DNA of 64,000 bases from Asticcacaulis sp. MM231 (GCF_964186625.1 NZ_OZ075108.1:1736001-1800000); one strand, 5' to 3'; numbered from the stretch's first letter, positions 9,467 to 18,233 are shown. The notes: a model not told the origin generated them from the sequence alone. Translations and numbers: made by a program.

Positions 9467-10072
9467 CTATAACCTTTCGATCTTTTTGGCGACCTCGTCG
9501 ATCAGGTCGACGATGGCTTCGATCTCAACCTTACCCATGGGCTTCATGCCGCGCGCCTTGAGCGATGCCCTGAGATTGCCCATGGCGCGGAAGATCGGGC
9601 TGTAATCGCCGTGTTCGCTGGTCTGGCCATCCATCTGGCTGAACAGTTCGGTGACGGCGGCAGCCTTGTCTTCAAGAAATGCCTTGCCGGCGTCGGTGAT
9701 CTGGGCCGATTTGCGGCCGTCTTCGCCCGGGGTGATGGTGATGAAACCTTCGTCTTCCAGCCAGCTCAGTGTGGGGTAGATTACGCCGGGGGAAGGGCTG
9801 TAGGCGCCATTGAACCGTTCTTCGATCGCTTTGATCAGTTCGTAGCCGTGGCTGGGTTTTTCGTCGATGAGCTTAAGCAGGACCAAACGCAAACCGCCGT
9901 GACCAAAGCCCATTCTGCCACGGTTCAGGCCATCGCGACCGCCGCGCATGCCACGGAAACGCTCCATAATAGCTTCGCGTCCGCCGCCGAAGTCGCGACC
10001 AAAGCCGTCACGATGGCTGAAATTGCGGTCAGGCTGAGCGCCGTGTCCGCGATGATGAAAAAAGCCTCGCAT
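9467..10072 (-). CDS. PadR-family regulator with His-rich N-terminal arm (YqjI-like)
   Basis: This 201-residue protein has a PadR winged-helix domain from about residue 56 (GGLRLVLLKLIDEKPSHGYE, then YSPSPGVIYPTLSWLEDEG) and a C-terminal dimerisation helix. The first 55 residues are rich in His, Arg and Gly (FFHHRGHG, NFSHRD). E. coli YqjI has a comparable His/Cys-rich arm that binds metal, but here there are no cysteines in the arm. AGGAG is 7 nt upstream of the start. It heads an operon with the ferric reductase. Two TCAGATATATC elements upstream are candidate operators for autoregulation. Confidence 0.88.
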   Translation of the reverse strand: MRGFFHHRGHGAQPDRNFSHRDGFGRDFGGGREAIMERFRGMRGGRDGLNRGRMGFGHGGLRLVLLKLIDEKPSHGYELIKAIEERFNGAYSPSPGVIYPTLSWLEDEGFITITPGEDGRKSAQITDAGKAFLEDKAAAVTELFSQMDGQTSEHGDYSPIFRAMGNLRASLKARGMKPMGKVEIEAIVDLIDEVAKKIERL

Positions 10073-10098
10073 GCGAGTCTCCTATAATTAGAGTGTAA

Positions 10099-10173
10099 TC
10101 AGATATATCGATATTTGGCGTATTTGCGAGTTGATTGCAAATATTTTCGTTTCGATGCATTTCAGATATATCT
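10099..10173 (-). promoter_or_regulatory. Candidate PadR operators upstream of the ferric-reductase operon
   Basis: The 11-mer TCAGATATATC occurs at 10099-10109 and again at 10162-10172. The spacing is exactly 63 bp, close to six helical turns. The second copy is part of the perfect palindrome AGATATATCT (10164-10173). The first overlaps ATATCGATAT (10105-10114). The first site lies 27 bp upstream of the PadR start. Binding by the PadR protein is inferred from position and symmetry. Confidence 0.5.
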
Positions 10174-10322
10174 AAATTGCATCTAATTCAAGAGGGCGAC
10201 CAAATTATTTTGATTACGGAAACTTAATGCGAAACACTGCATCCAAAGGCAGGGTTGCGTGCCTCTTATAAACAAAGGGCGGCTTTTCTGCCTTCCCCGA
10301 ACCTCTTTCAAGGAGTTTATCC

Positions 10323-10706
10323 ATGAATTTACCGCATGAAATCATTCCCATCATAGCAATCCTGATGGTCTTTGGTATGCCTATCGCCATTGTAGCGATT
10401 GTTCGTATCGGTAAGTCGCGCGACAATGCTGAACTTCAAAAAACCCTGCGTATGTCTATTGAAAAAGGCCAGCCCTTGCCGACCGAGTTTCTCGACAGTC
10501 TGCAAAAAAGCCAGGTACGTGTGAAAACCCCGGCTAACGACATTCGTACCGGCATTATCCTGATCGCGATCGCATTGGGAGTTGTAGTCTGGAATTTTCT
10601 CGATAACGGCTACACGGTTGACGAAATGTCAGGCTTGGCTGCCATTCCGGGCTTCATTGGTGTTGCCCTGCTTATTTTGGGCCTGATCGGCAATCGCAAG
10701 CAATAA
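10323..10706 (+). CDS. DUF6249-like small membrane protein
   Basis: This 127-residue protein has three predicted membrane helices (about 7-29, 76-92 and 104-122). A charged cytoplasmic-type segment (KSRDNAELQKTLRMSIEKGQ, then PTEFLDSLQKSQVR) lies between the first two. The arrangement resembles DUF6249 proteins often encoded beside ECF sigma factors, and one follows here 32 bp downstream. The ribosome-binding site AAGGAG is 8 nt upstream of the ATG. It is the first gene of a three-gene cluster with the sigma factor and another membrane protein. A role in controlling that sigma factor is an inference from context only. Confidence 0.72.
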   Translation: MNLPHEIIPIIAILMVFGMPIAIVAIVRIGKSRDNAELQKTLRMSIEKGQPLPTEFLDSLQKSQVRVKTPANDIRTGIILIAIALGVVVWNFLDNGYTVDEMSGLAAIPGFIGVALLILGLIGNRKQ

Positions 10707-10738
10707 GTCGATAGCGGCAACCCGGAGCAAACTGAACC

Positions 10739-11317
10739 ATGGCCCTGGCCAGCGACAAGCCTGACCTGACGCGACAATCGGATGTTGACCTCGTGCGCCT
10801 GAGCACGGCGGGTGACAAGCCGGCGTTTGCCGAACTGGTGCGCCGCCATGGCGGCGGTTTGCGTATCCATCTGCGCCGGATGGGCGCGCAGGGCGCCGAT
10901 GCCGACGACATGGCGCAGGAGGCCTTTATGAGCGCCTACGAGCACCTGGCCGAGTATCGTTTCGATGGCCCCTTTACCGGCTGGCTCAAGCGGATTGCCT
11001 CTCGGCGTTATTTGCGCAAAGTGCGCAACAACAAGAAGTATGTGCTGACCGATGATATCGGCGCTTATGAACCCGAGCCCATCGCCCACGAAGGTGAATT
11101 TCGCGCCCACAATCTCGATGCGGCTTTAAATCGCCTTAAACCTGTGGAACGACTATGCGTCACGCTCAATTTCAGCGGCGACCTGTCCCATCAGGATATA
11201 GCCGATGAACTTAAAATTCCGCTTGGTACAGTGAAAAGTCATATCCGGCGTGCGCTGGATCAGTTGAAGATTATCCTGAGCGTGAAGTCCGCTCCCGTAC
11301 TGGAAACAGGAACATGA
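10739..11317 (+). CDS. ECF-type RNA polymerase sigma factor
   Basis: This 192-residue protein has sigma region 2 (about 17-85: AFAELVRRHGG, then DADDMAQEAFMSAYEHL, which fits core binding and -10 recognition) and region 4 (about 125-180: RLKPVERLCVTLNFSGDLSH and IPLGTVKSHIRRALDQL, a helix-turn-helix). It has the RpoE-like length and no C-terminal extension. Its last codons overlap the next gene by 4 bp (ATGA), so it is translationally coupled to a membrane protein in the usual anti-sigma position. I see no repeat of a recognisable ECF promoter motif upstream. The signal it answers is unknown. Confidence 0.9.
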   Translation: MALASDKPDLTRQSDVDLVRLSTAGDKPAFAELVRRHGGGLRIHLRRMGAQGADADDMAQEAFMSAYEHLAEYRFDGPFTGWLKRIASRRYLRKVRNNKKYVLTDDIGAYEPEPIAHEGEFRAHNLDAALNRLKPVERLCVTLNFSGDLSHQDIADELKIPLGTVKSHIRRALDQLKIILSVKSAPVLETGT

Positions 11318-11769
11318 GTGATTTGAACTTGAAAGACGACGATATCGGCGATCTGTTCGCCGCTGCGCCGGTTTACGACGATTCTGAGGCTTTTCAGGCG
11401 CGCGTCATGCGGGGCTTGCGCTTTAACCTGTGGCTGCGTCAGGGAGTGGTCGTGCTCGCCGGCTTTGTCGGCGGGCTCTATGCTCTGGCGCAATTCATCC
11501 ATATGCCAAATTGGGCCGGCGGCGAGGGCGGCTCTGCCCCAAAGGTCGCCACGGTGACGCTGACAAAAGCCGCAACTGAAACCGACGAAACCTTGCGCGC
11601 CGGCGTCGAATTTTTCGATGGCATGGGGAAATCCGCCATGAGCCTGATTGAATTGTCGGCACGATACCTCAACCTTATGCAGACCCCGTTCTTTTTCTGG
11701 GTCAGTTTTTCCCTATGTTTAGCCTGTCTGGCGTTGTATTACGCCTACTCCCAGGAGGAGACGATCTGA
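11314..11769 (+). CDS. Two-helix membrane protein, possible anti-sigma factor
   Basis: This 151-residue protein overlaps the ECF sigma gene by 4 bp. It has a cytoplasmic-type N-terminus (about 1-42, with FQARVMRGLRFNLWLRQG), a membrane helix (about 44-62), a periplasmic-type middle region and a second helix (about 126-144). There is no HXXXCXXC zinc anti-sigma motif, so it is not a classical ZAS-domain anti-sigma factor. Position, coupling and topology still make it the best candidate for the sigma factor's partner. I recognise no named family. Confidence 0.7.
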   Translation: MSDLNLKDDDIGDLFAAAPVYDDSEAFQARVMRGLRFNLWLRQGVVVLAGFVGGLYALAQFIHMPNWAGGEGGSAPKVATVTLTKAATETDETLRAGVEFFDGMGKSAMSLIELSARYLNLMQTPFFFWVSFSLCLACLALYYAYSQEETI

Positions 11770-11789
11770 CACGTCTCCAAGAGACATGA

Positions 11790-12623
11790 GTGAATACCTT
11801 GAGCAGCCAAGCCGGTCCCGCACGTACCAAACGCATAACCGCACCTGATATCATGAGCCGCAAGGGCCAAACTCCGTTGGTCTGCCTGACGGCCTACACT
11901 ACGCCTACCGCGCGGATCATGGATCCGCATTGCGATATTTTGCTGGTCGGCGACAGCCTCGGCATGGTGATCCACGGTCTTCCCAACACCATCGGCGTCA
12001 GCATGGAAATGATGATTCTCCATGGACAGGCGGTCATGCGAGGGTCGGACACCGCCTTCGTGGTCATCGACATGCCGTTCGGCTCCTATGAGGCCAGTCC
12101 TGAGCAGGCCTTTGCCAACGCCGTGCGCCTGTTGAAAGAAACAGGGGCGCAAGCCGTCAAGCTGGAAAGCGGGCCGACGGTCGCCGAGACGATCCGCTAC
12201 CTGACCGAACGCGGCATCGCTGTCATGGGCCATGTCGGGTTGCGGCCGCAGGCGGTCAATGTCGAGGGCGGTTTCAAGGCCAAGGGGCGCACGCAGGCAG
12301 AGCGCGACAAGGTGATCAAGGAAGCGCAAGACAGTGAAGCCGCCGGTGCCTTCGCCATCGTCGTTGAGGGCGTGGCGGCCGATCTGGCCGACGAGGTGAC
12401 CCGCTTGGTCAGTATCCCAACCATCGGTATCGGCGCCTCCAATGCCTGCGATGGTCAGGTGCTGGTGACCGATGACATGCTTGGCCTGTTCGACTGGACG
12501 CCAAAATTCGTCAGGCACTATGCCGACCTGCGCACCCAGATCAGCACAGCGGTTAAATCTTATGCGAAAGATGTCAGGGATCGTAGCTTCCCCGCCCCAC
12601 AAGAGACATATTTTGCTAAATAA
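11790..12623 (+). CDS. panB: Ketopantoate hydroxymethyltransferase
   Basis: PanB transfers a hydroxymethyl group from 5,10-methylene-THF to 2-oxoisovalerate, the first committed step to pantothenate. The 277-residue protein has the TIM-barrel motifs [31 protein letters not shown] (metal-binding Asp), [31 protein letters not shown] and [15 protein letters not shown]. The start is taken as GTG 11790; TTG 11799 is also possible, and no strong ribosome-binding site decides between them. panC and panD are not nearby. The gene follows the membrane-protein gene of the sigma cluster by only 20 bp. Confidence 0.94.
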   Translation: MNTLSSQAGPARTKRITAPDIMSRKGQTPLVCLTAYTTPTARIMDPHCDILLVGDSLGMVIHGLPNTIGVSMEMMILHGQAVMRGSDTAFVVIDMPFGSYEASPEQAFANAVRLLKETGAQAVKLESGPTVAETIRYLTERGIAVMGHVGLRPQAVNVEGGFKAKGRTQAERDKVIKEAQDSEAAGAFAIVVEGVAADLADEVTRLVSIPTIGIGASNACDGQVLVTDDMLGLFDWTPKFVRHYADLRTQISTAVKSYAKDVRDRSFPAPQETYFAK

Positions 12624-12783
12624 GTAGGGTGGCGGAATTTGATTTTGGGGGAAGCCTGAGCCATGGTGCTGTATCCGGTTGCGTTAACCTTGGCCAAAGG
12701 CTAGGTTCGCGCCGAATTGGAAGCGCCTGTGCGCCTTAACAGGACGGCGCTTCTCCCTGAATATTTGGATATGAGGATTCGCT

Positions 12784-13530
12784 GTGAGCGATATTTTTGA
12801 CGAAACAGAAGAAACCCTGCGCGCCGACAAATGGGCGACCATCGTCAAAAAAGGCTGGCCCTGGGTGGCTGGCGTTCTTGGCGGGGCCCTGATCATCGCG
12901 CTCGGCTTCTGGGGTTATGAAAGCTGGCAGGCCAGCGTGGCCGCCAACGCGTCGGAATCTTACGGCACTGCCATCGAGTCGATGGTCAAGGGCGACAAGG
13001 CCGTTGCCAAGACGGGCTTTGAAGCCACTGTGAAGGCGGGACATCCGGTCTACAAGGCCATGGCCCTGCAGCAATTGGCCGGTATCGCTCTCGAAGAAAA
13101 CAACACTGCCGAAGCGATCAAGGATCTTGACCTGGCCGCAAGCGCCTCCAAGGTGCCCAATATCTCCGATGGCGCCGCTCTCAAGGCTGCCTTGCTGGAA
13201 ATGGACTCGAAGCCTTTCGCCGACGTTGAAAAGCGCCTTACGCCCCTGACCAAGGAAGGTCGCCCTTATGCCGCCATGGCCAAGGAAGCCCTCGCCATGG
13301 CCAAGCTTCAGTCCGGCGACGTCAAGGGCGCGCGCAATGATCTGCAGGTCCTGTCGGTGACGCTCGGCACGCCCGATGGCGTCAAGCAGCGCGCGAGCGC
13401 CTTCGTGGCCGCCATTGATTCGGGCGCGATCGCTACCGCTCAGGCGATGATGAAGCAACCTGAAGCCGCCATGCCGGTGATGCCGCAAATTCAGGGCGCG
13501 CCGCAAATGCAACAAACGCCCGCGCAATAG
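12784..13530 (+). CDS. YfgM-like membrane-anchored TPR protein
   Basis: This 248-residue protein has a short cytoplasmic N-terminus, one membrane helix (about 24-43, WPWVAGVLGGALIIALGFWG) and an Ala/Lys-rich helical repeat region (about 55-215) of the kind annotated as tetratricopeptide-like/DUF2133. The C-terminal tail is rich in Pro, Met and Gln. Its position directly before bamB and der matches E. coli yfgM-bamB-der, where YfgM is an inner-membrane ancillary factor of the Sec/periplasmic chaperone network. The start is GTG, with GAGGA 6 nt upstream. It lies 64 bp ahead of bamB on the same strand. Confidence 0.85.
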   Translation: MSDIFDETEETLRADKWATIVKKGWPWVAGVLGGALIIALGFWGYESWQASVAANASESYGTAIESMVKGDKAVAKTGFEATVKAGHPVYKAMALQQLAGIALEENNTAEAIKDLDLAASASKVPNISDGAALKAALLEMDSKPFADVEKRLTPLTKEGRPYAAMAKEALAMAKLQSGDVKGARNDLQVLSVTLGTPDGVKQRASAFVAAIDSGAIATAQAMMKQPEAAMPVMPQIQGAPQMQQTPAQ

Positions 13531-13594
13531 GCTGCGCTTTAACCTCTCCGGCCCTGCGGGTCATATTGATATCTTGATTATGGAAAACGCGCTT

Positions 13595-15022
13595 ATGAAC
13601 TCGTCGAAGGTCCACGCCAAAGGTTTCGGGTCCAAGGTTTCCGGGCTGAAGGCCGCCAGTCTTGTCGCCCTGACCGCGGCGATCACATTGAGCGGCTGCG
13701 CCACAGTCGACAAGATGAACCCCTTCAAGGATCGCAACAGCGATCAGGGGGCCGTGGCCTCGCAAGGCCAGCGCATTTCCATCGTCGCCTTCGATCAGAA
13801 GCTGACACCGTCCAAGAGCCTCAAGGGCATTGGCTACTATCTGCCGGAGCCGGCTGCGGTGGCCAACTGGCCGGTGGCAGGCGGGCCTGACACGCTGGTT
13901 CAGAATGCTGATGCTGCCAAAAACTTCAAGGTGGCGTGGACCAAGTCGATCGGTGCGGCCAGCAAGGGCGGTAATCAGGTTCTGGCCCAGCCCGTATCTG
14001 ACGGTCAGACCATCTACACGCTCGATGCCGAAGCCCGCGTTTCGGCCTTTGAGGTTGCCACCGGCCGTCAGGTGTGGAGCGTCGATCTCAACCCCAAGAA
14101 CAAGCGCGACAAGACGGCCTTTGGTGGCGGTTTGGCGCTTTCCGACGGCAAGCTTTATGTAACCTCAGGCTTCCGTTTCGTTGAAGCGCTCGATGCCACG
14201 ACCGGCGCGGAAATCTGGAAGAAGAACGTCGACACGCAGATTCACGCGGCCCCGACGGTGAATGCTACACATATCTTCGCCACCGATGTCGATAATCAGG
14301 TGTTCGCTTTCGACCGCACAACGGGTGAAATGGCCTGGACGTATCAGGCCATCGCCGAGCCGGCGCGCCTGCAAAAGTCTTCGACGCCGCTGGTGTCCGG
14401 CGATATCGTCTACACGCCTTTCTCGTCAGGTGAACTTGTGGCCTTGAGCACGACGACGGGGGATCCCGTCTGGCAGCAGGTGTTGGCGCAATCGAACCGA
14501 ACCAATGCCCTGTCGGAAATCCGCGATATCTCCGGTCGTCCGGTGCTTTATAATGGTACCGTCTTTGCCGCCAGTCATTCCGGTGTCTTCCAGGCGATGG
14601 ACGCGAAGACCGGCGTGCCGAAATGGAAGGTCGATACCGACAGCGTCAACACACCCTGGGTGGCCGGCGACGTCGTGTTTCTGGTCAGCCTGCAAGGTGA
14701 GCTTTTGTGTGTCAGCCGTGAAAGTGGCCAGATCTATTGGATCAAGGACATGAACGCCGGTATTCAGAAGACCAAGAAGGGCTTCTTAGGCCTGGGGCGT
14801 GAAAAAACCGTGGGTAAGCTGCCGCTCTGGTCAGGGCCTTTCATGGCGTCCAATCGTCTAGTGATGGTCAATTCACTGGGTGAGGCTGTGGCCTTTGATC
14901 CGAAGACCGGCGAGCGCCAGGAAACGATCAAGCTGGGCGATGCTGCTTATATCGCGCCGATCGCCGTGGGTGACAAACTGTTCGTCGTGACCAACGATGC
15001 CAAGCTGGTGGCCATCCACTAA
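13595..15022 (+). CDS. bamB: Outer membrane assembly lipoprotein BamB
   Basis: BamB is a lipoprotein of the BAM complex that supports insertion of beta-barrel proteins. The product has a signal peptide with lipobox (TLSGC), then an eight-bladed PQQ-like beta-propeller. The blade motifs are visible as DAEARVSAFEVATGRQVWS, LDATTGAEIWKKN, FDRTTGEMAWTY, LSTTTGDPVWQQV, MDAKTGVPKWKV and FDPKTGERQ. ATG 13595 is preferred because GGAAA lies 8 nt upstream and it gives a normal signal-peptide length. ATG 13580 and TTG 13574 are in frame. It lies between the yfgM-like gene and der, a conserved order that supports the call. Confidence 0.9.
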   Translation: MNSSKVHAKGFGSKVSGLKAASLVALTAAITLSGCATVDKMNPFKDRNSDQGAVASQGQRISIVAFDQKLTPSKSLKGIGYYLPEPAAVANWPVAGGPDTLVQNADAAKNFKVAWTKSIGAASKGGNQVLAQPVSDGQTIYTLDAEARVSAFEVATGRQVWSVDLNPKNKRDKTAFGGGLALSDGKLYVTSGFRFVEALDATTGAEIWKKNVDTQIHAAPTVNATHIFATDVDNQVFAFDRTTGEMAWTYQAIAEPARLQKSSTPLVSGDIVYTPFSSGELVALSTTTGDPVWQQVLAQSNRTNALSEIRDISGRPVLYNGTVFAASHSGVFQAMDAKTGVPKWKVDTDSVNTPWVAGDVVFLVSLQGELLCVSRESGQIYWIKDMNAGIQKTKKGFLGLGREKTVGKLPLWSGPFMASNRLVMVNSLGEAVAFDPKTGERQETIKLGDAAYIAPIAVGDKLFVVTNDAKLVAIH

Positions 15023-15079
15023 AAGGGTGGCCATTCACTAAAGTGTGGTAATTCAGGCATTTTTCGCTATAAGGCGGCC

Positions 15080-16732
15080 ATGCCTTTAAAAATTGCCATT
15101 GTCGGCCGCCCTAATGTCGGCAAATCGACCCTGTTTAACCGCCTCGCAGGCAAGAAGCTGGCCATCGTTGATGACCAGCCTGGTGTCACGCGTGACCGTC
15201 GCTATGCCACGGGCCGCATCGGTGACATCGATCTTGAATTGATCGATACTGCCGGTTTTGAAGATCTTGCCGATCTCAGTCTCGAAGCGCGTATGCGTTT
15301 GCAGACCGAAAAAGCCATCGAAGAGGCTGATGTTGCCTTCTTCGTGGTCGATTCGCGTGAAGGTGTTACGCCGCTCGACCGTATCTTCGCGCAGATCCTG
15401 CGCATGAAGGATACGCCGGTTCTGCTGATCGCCAACAAGGCCGAGGGCAAGGCCGGTATGTCTGGCGCTGCTGAAGCCTATCAGCTTGGCTTTGGCGAAC
15501 CGCTACACCTTTCAGCCGAACATGGCGAAGGTATCGGCGAGCTTTATGATGAGGTCGAGAAGTTCCGTCAGCGCTTTGAAGGCGACTGGGTCGTTAATGA
15601 AGACGAATCGGAAGATGAGGACGACGAAACCAAGCCGATCCGTATCGCCATTATCGGCCGCCCGAACGCTGGTAAATCGACCCTGATCAACAAGTTGCTC
15701 GGCGAAGACCGCCTGCTGGTTGGCCCTGAGGCCGGTATCACGCGCAATTCGATCAGTGTGGACTGGGAATATGAAGGCCGCACAATTCGGCTGGTCGATA
15801 CAGCGGGCTTGCGCCGTAAGGCGCGTGTGCAGGAGAAGCTGGAAAAGCTTTCCACCAGCGATACCATTCGCGCCATCACCTTCGCCGAAGTCGTCGTGCT
15901 GGTCATGGATGAGGCCAACGCCTTCGAAGTCCAGGATCTGCAAATTGCCGATCTAGTCGAACGCGAGGGCCGGGGGCTTGTCTACGCCGTTTCCAAGTGG
16001 GATCTGGTCGAGAACCCGCAATCGCGCCTGAACGAAATTCTTGAGGTCTCCGAGCGCATGTTGCCGCAACTGCGCGGCACGCCTCTGGTGACGCTCTCCG
16101 GCGCCACAGGCAAGGGGCTGGAACGCCTGATGCCGGCTGTGCTCAAGACCTATCGTAACTGGTCGGCCAAGATCAAGACGCGCGATCTTAACGACTGGCT
16201 GGCTCTGGCGATCCAGAGGCATCCGCCCCCCGCGGTCAGCGGCAAGCGCATCAAGCCAAAATACATGGCTCAGACCAAGGGGCGTCCGCCCACGTTCGTG
16301 CTGTTCGCGGCGCGTTCCTATGCCATGCCGGATCACTATACGCGCTATCTTATCAATAGCTTGCGTAAATCTTTTGACATGCCGGGTGTGCCGATCCGTC
16401 TGACAGTCAAGGCGAACTCGACCAGCAATCCGTTTGTCGATGGCGATACGTCGGATGGTGGCAAGCCGGCCGGTTTCAAGCGGGTCCGTGCCCAGCCGAA
16501 GTTCAAGCCCGGTGAAAAGCCGGCGCACCCTAATCGTGTCCGTCAAAAAGCTAAGGGGACTGTGGTAGCGGCACCGAAAGTCGCCGTGAAAACGCGTACA
16601 GAGGTCAGCAAGGCCAAGGCGGTCAAGGCGCGGGCCATGGGGCCGAGCACCAAGCCGGGCGCCGCAGGGCCGGGTGGGCGTGTCCGTGGCGCGCCGCCGG
16701 CACGCGGCAAGCCGGTGCCGAAAAAGAAGTAA
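15080..16732 (+). CDS. der: Ribosome-assembly GTPase Der (EngA) with long basic tail
   Basis: Der has two tandem GTPase domains and acts in 50S subunit maturation. The first has GRPNVGKSTLFN near the N-terminus and DTAGFED; the second has GRPNAGKSTLINK (about residue 193) and DTAGLRRKARV. Both have NKxE/SKWD-type base-recognition motifs. A KH-like domain follows (about 370-455). The 550-residue length exceeds the usual 440-490 because of a tail of about 95 residues rich in Lys, Arg, Pro, Ala and Gly (for example KFKPGEKPAHPNRVRQKAKG and GKPVPKKK). A bidirectional terminator begins 2 bp after the stop codon. Confidence 0.95.
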   Translation: MPLKIAIVGRPNVGKSTLFNRLAGKKLAIVDDQPGVTRDRRYATGRIGDIDLELIDTAGFEDLADLSLEARMRLQTEKAIEEADVAFFVVDSREGVTPLDRIFAQILRMKDTPVLLIANKAEGKAGMSGAAEAYQLGFGEPLHLSAEHGEGIGELYDEVEKFRQRFEGDWVVNEDESEDEDDETKPIRIAIIGRPNAGKSTLINKLLGEDRLLVGPEAGITRNSISVDWEYEGRTIRLVDTAGLRRKARVQEKLEKLSTSDTIRAITFAEVVVLVMDEANAFEVQDLQIADLVEREGRGLVYAVSKWDLVENPQSRLNEILEVSERMLPQLRGTPLVTLSGATGKGLERLMPAVLKTYRNWSAKIKTRDLNDWLALAIQRHPPPAVSGKRIKPKYMAQTKGRPPTFVLFAARSYAMPDHYTRYLINSLRKSFDMPGVPIRLTVKANSTSNPFVDGDTSDGGKPAGFKRVRAQPKFKPGEKPAHPNRVRQKAKGTVVAAPKVAVKTRTEVSKAKAVKARAMGPSTKPGAAGPGGRVRGAPPARGKPVPKKK

Positions 16733-16733
16733 T

Positions 16734-16767
16734 AAAAAGCCTCCCCGGTATGCCGGGGAGGCTTTTT
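16734..16767. terminator. Bidirectional rho-independent terminator between der and the aminotransferase gene
   Basis: A 10-bp perfect GC-rich stem (GCCTCCCCGG / CCGGGGAGGC, loop TATG) is flanked by AAAAA on the left and TTTTT on the right. It can therefore end transcription from der (plus) and from the convergent aminotransferase gene (minus). Confidence 0.92.
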
Positions 16768-16768
16768 A

Positions 16769-18103
16769 TCAGAGTTGTTCGAGAACCCGTGTGAGCTTGG
16801 CCAACATGGCGTCGATATCGCCAATGGTGACATCTAGCGGTGGTCGGAAGCGGATACTATCTGTGCCGGCGCCCAGCAGGAGCAGGTTTTCGCTCTCCAG
16901 CGCCAGATCGACCAGACGGCCTTTGTTGCGTTTCTCATTGACCGTGAAGCCCTGATAGAGCCCCAAGCCACGGACATTGCTGATCAAGTTCGGGAACTGC
17001 TCAACCAGTTGATTGAGACGATCGAACAGATAGCTGCCCTTGGCGGCGACGGCGTCGAGCAGGCCTTCGTCCTCAACAATCTGCCATTCCTGAACAAAGC
17101 GCACCATATCGGCCAGTGTGCCGCCCCAAGTCGAATCGAGAACGCCAATATCTTCCATCGGGTTCAACATGTAGACGGCGCCATTGCCGAATTTCTTGGC
17201 GACGGCGATGGCCTGCGGCGGATAGGGCACATCGAACAGATCGATCGAGAAGACAGCACCAGTCTGGCCACCGGAGGTTTGCACTTCATCAAGTCCCCAG
17301 CCAACATCGTACTGATGGCAGAGCTTTGACAGGCCTTGGTAAAAGCGCGGCAGGGCGAGGCGATGGCCGCCAGCACCTTGCAGGGGCTCCAGAATAACGC
17401 CGGCGATTTCATTCGGATGCTCGCGCATGAAGGCTTCGATCAGGGTCAGGCAGCGATCGGCCTCGCGCTCGTTCTCAGCGGTGGAGCGGCGCGCATCATA
17501 TTCTGGGAACGGCACCTGAAGATTGCCGCTGATGATGCCGCGGAAATCCTTGGTGGCGACGGGATCGTGCGACAGTTCGGTAATGTTCAGCGCGAAGACC
17601 GTGCGACCGTGGAAGGCTTGCTCGAAATAGATGAAACGGCTGTTCCTGACGGTGTTGCCCTTGGCCTGCTGCTTATGATTATGCAGGTTGATGAGGTATT
17701 TCATCATGTTTTCGACCGCTTCAGCGCCCGAATTGACGGCGTAGACCTCGACATGCTGATCGCGCATGCAGACAGGCGCGAGGCGATGCAGCAAACGGTA
17801 ATAGGCCAGGCACTGTGGTGTCAGAAAGTCAGGATTGGCCATCTTGTTGTTGGCCGCCAGCACCAACTCGCGTACATAGTCCGGCTCGAAAAGGCGCGGA
17901 TGGTTATAGCCGAGCAGCTTTGAGCCATAGAGACCGCACCAGTCGATAATCTTGTCGCCATCCACCGTTGCCAGCGTCATGCCCTGACTGTTGGCCAGAT
18001 CGACCACAAACGGGTACGGTTCGGCAATAACGTACTTGCCGAGTTCCTCTAGCATGGAGGCGCTTTGTGCTTTGGGATAGGCGGGGGGCGTGTGACTGTT
18101 CAT
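16769..18103 (-). CDS. Class III aminotransferase, L-lysine 6-transaminase-like
   Basis: This 444-residue PLP enzyme belongs to fold-type I class III aminotransferases. VNSGAEAVENMMKYL binds the cofactor phosphate, WGLDEVQTSGGQTG carries the cofactor Asp, and AVAKKFGNG (Lys303 or Lys304) holds the Schiff-base lysine. LDSTWGGTLADMVRF and GAGTDSIRFRPPLDV closely resemble the matching segments of mycobacterial lysine epsilon-aminotransferase (Lat). The expected reaction is L-lysine plus 2-oxoglutarate to 2-aminoadipate semialdehyde and glutamate. Other omega-aminotransferases share the fold, so the substrate is not certain. No other lysine-catabolic gene is adjacent, and I see no good ribosome-binding site. 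Confidence 0.82.
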   Translation of the reverse strand: MNSHTPPAYPKAQSASMLEELGKYVIAEPYPFVVDLANSQGMTLATVDGDKIIDWCGLYGSKLLGYNHPRLFEPDYVRELVLAANNKMANPDFLTPQCLAYYRLLHRLAPVCMRDQHVEVYAVNSGAEAVENMMKYLINLHNHKQQAKGNTVRNSRFIYFEQAFHGRTVFALNITELSHDPVATKDFRGIISGNLQVPFPEYDARRSTAENEREADRCLTLIEAFMREHPNEIAGVILEPLQGAGGHRLALPRFYQGLSKLCHQYDVGWGLDEVQTSGGQTGAVFSIDLFDVPYPPQAIAVAKKFGNGAVYMLNPMEDIGVLDSTWGGTLADMVRFVQEWQIVEDEGLLDAVAAKGSYLFDRLNQLVEQFPNLISNVRGLGLYQGFTVNEKRNKGRLVDLALESENLLLLGAGTDSIRFRPPLDVTIGDIDAMLAKLTRVLEQL

Positions 18104-18192
18104 GAAGCTATTTTTAACGCATTCAGGACAAATTAAAAGTAAATTTAGTCAAATTGTTTTGCATTCTGCGCAAATTGATAGCTTTGAGCTAC

Positions 18193-18221
18193 AAAAAGAG
18201 CGCATCCTTCAGGATGCGCTC
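18193..18221 (-). terminator. Rho-independent terminator of the SDR gene
   Basis: A 10-bp stem (GAGCGCATCC / GGATGCGCTC, 4-nt loop) lies 13 bp after the SDR stop codon. It is followed, reading the minus strand, by TTTTT (complement of 18193-18197). Confidence 0.9.
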
Positions 18222-18233
18222 GTGTCAGCTATA

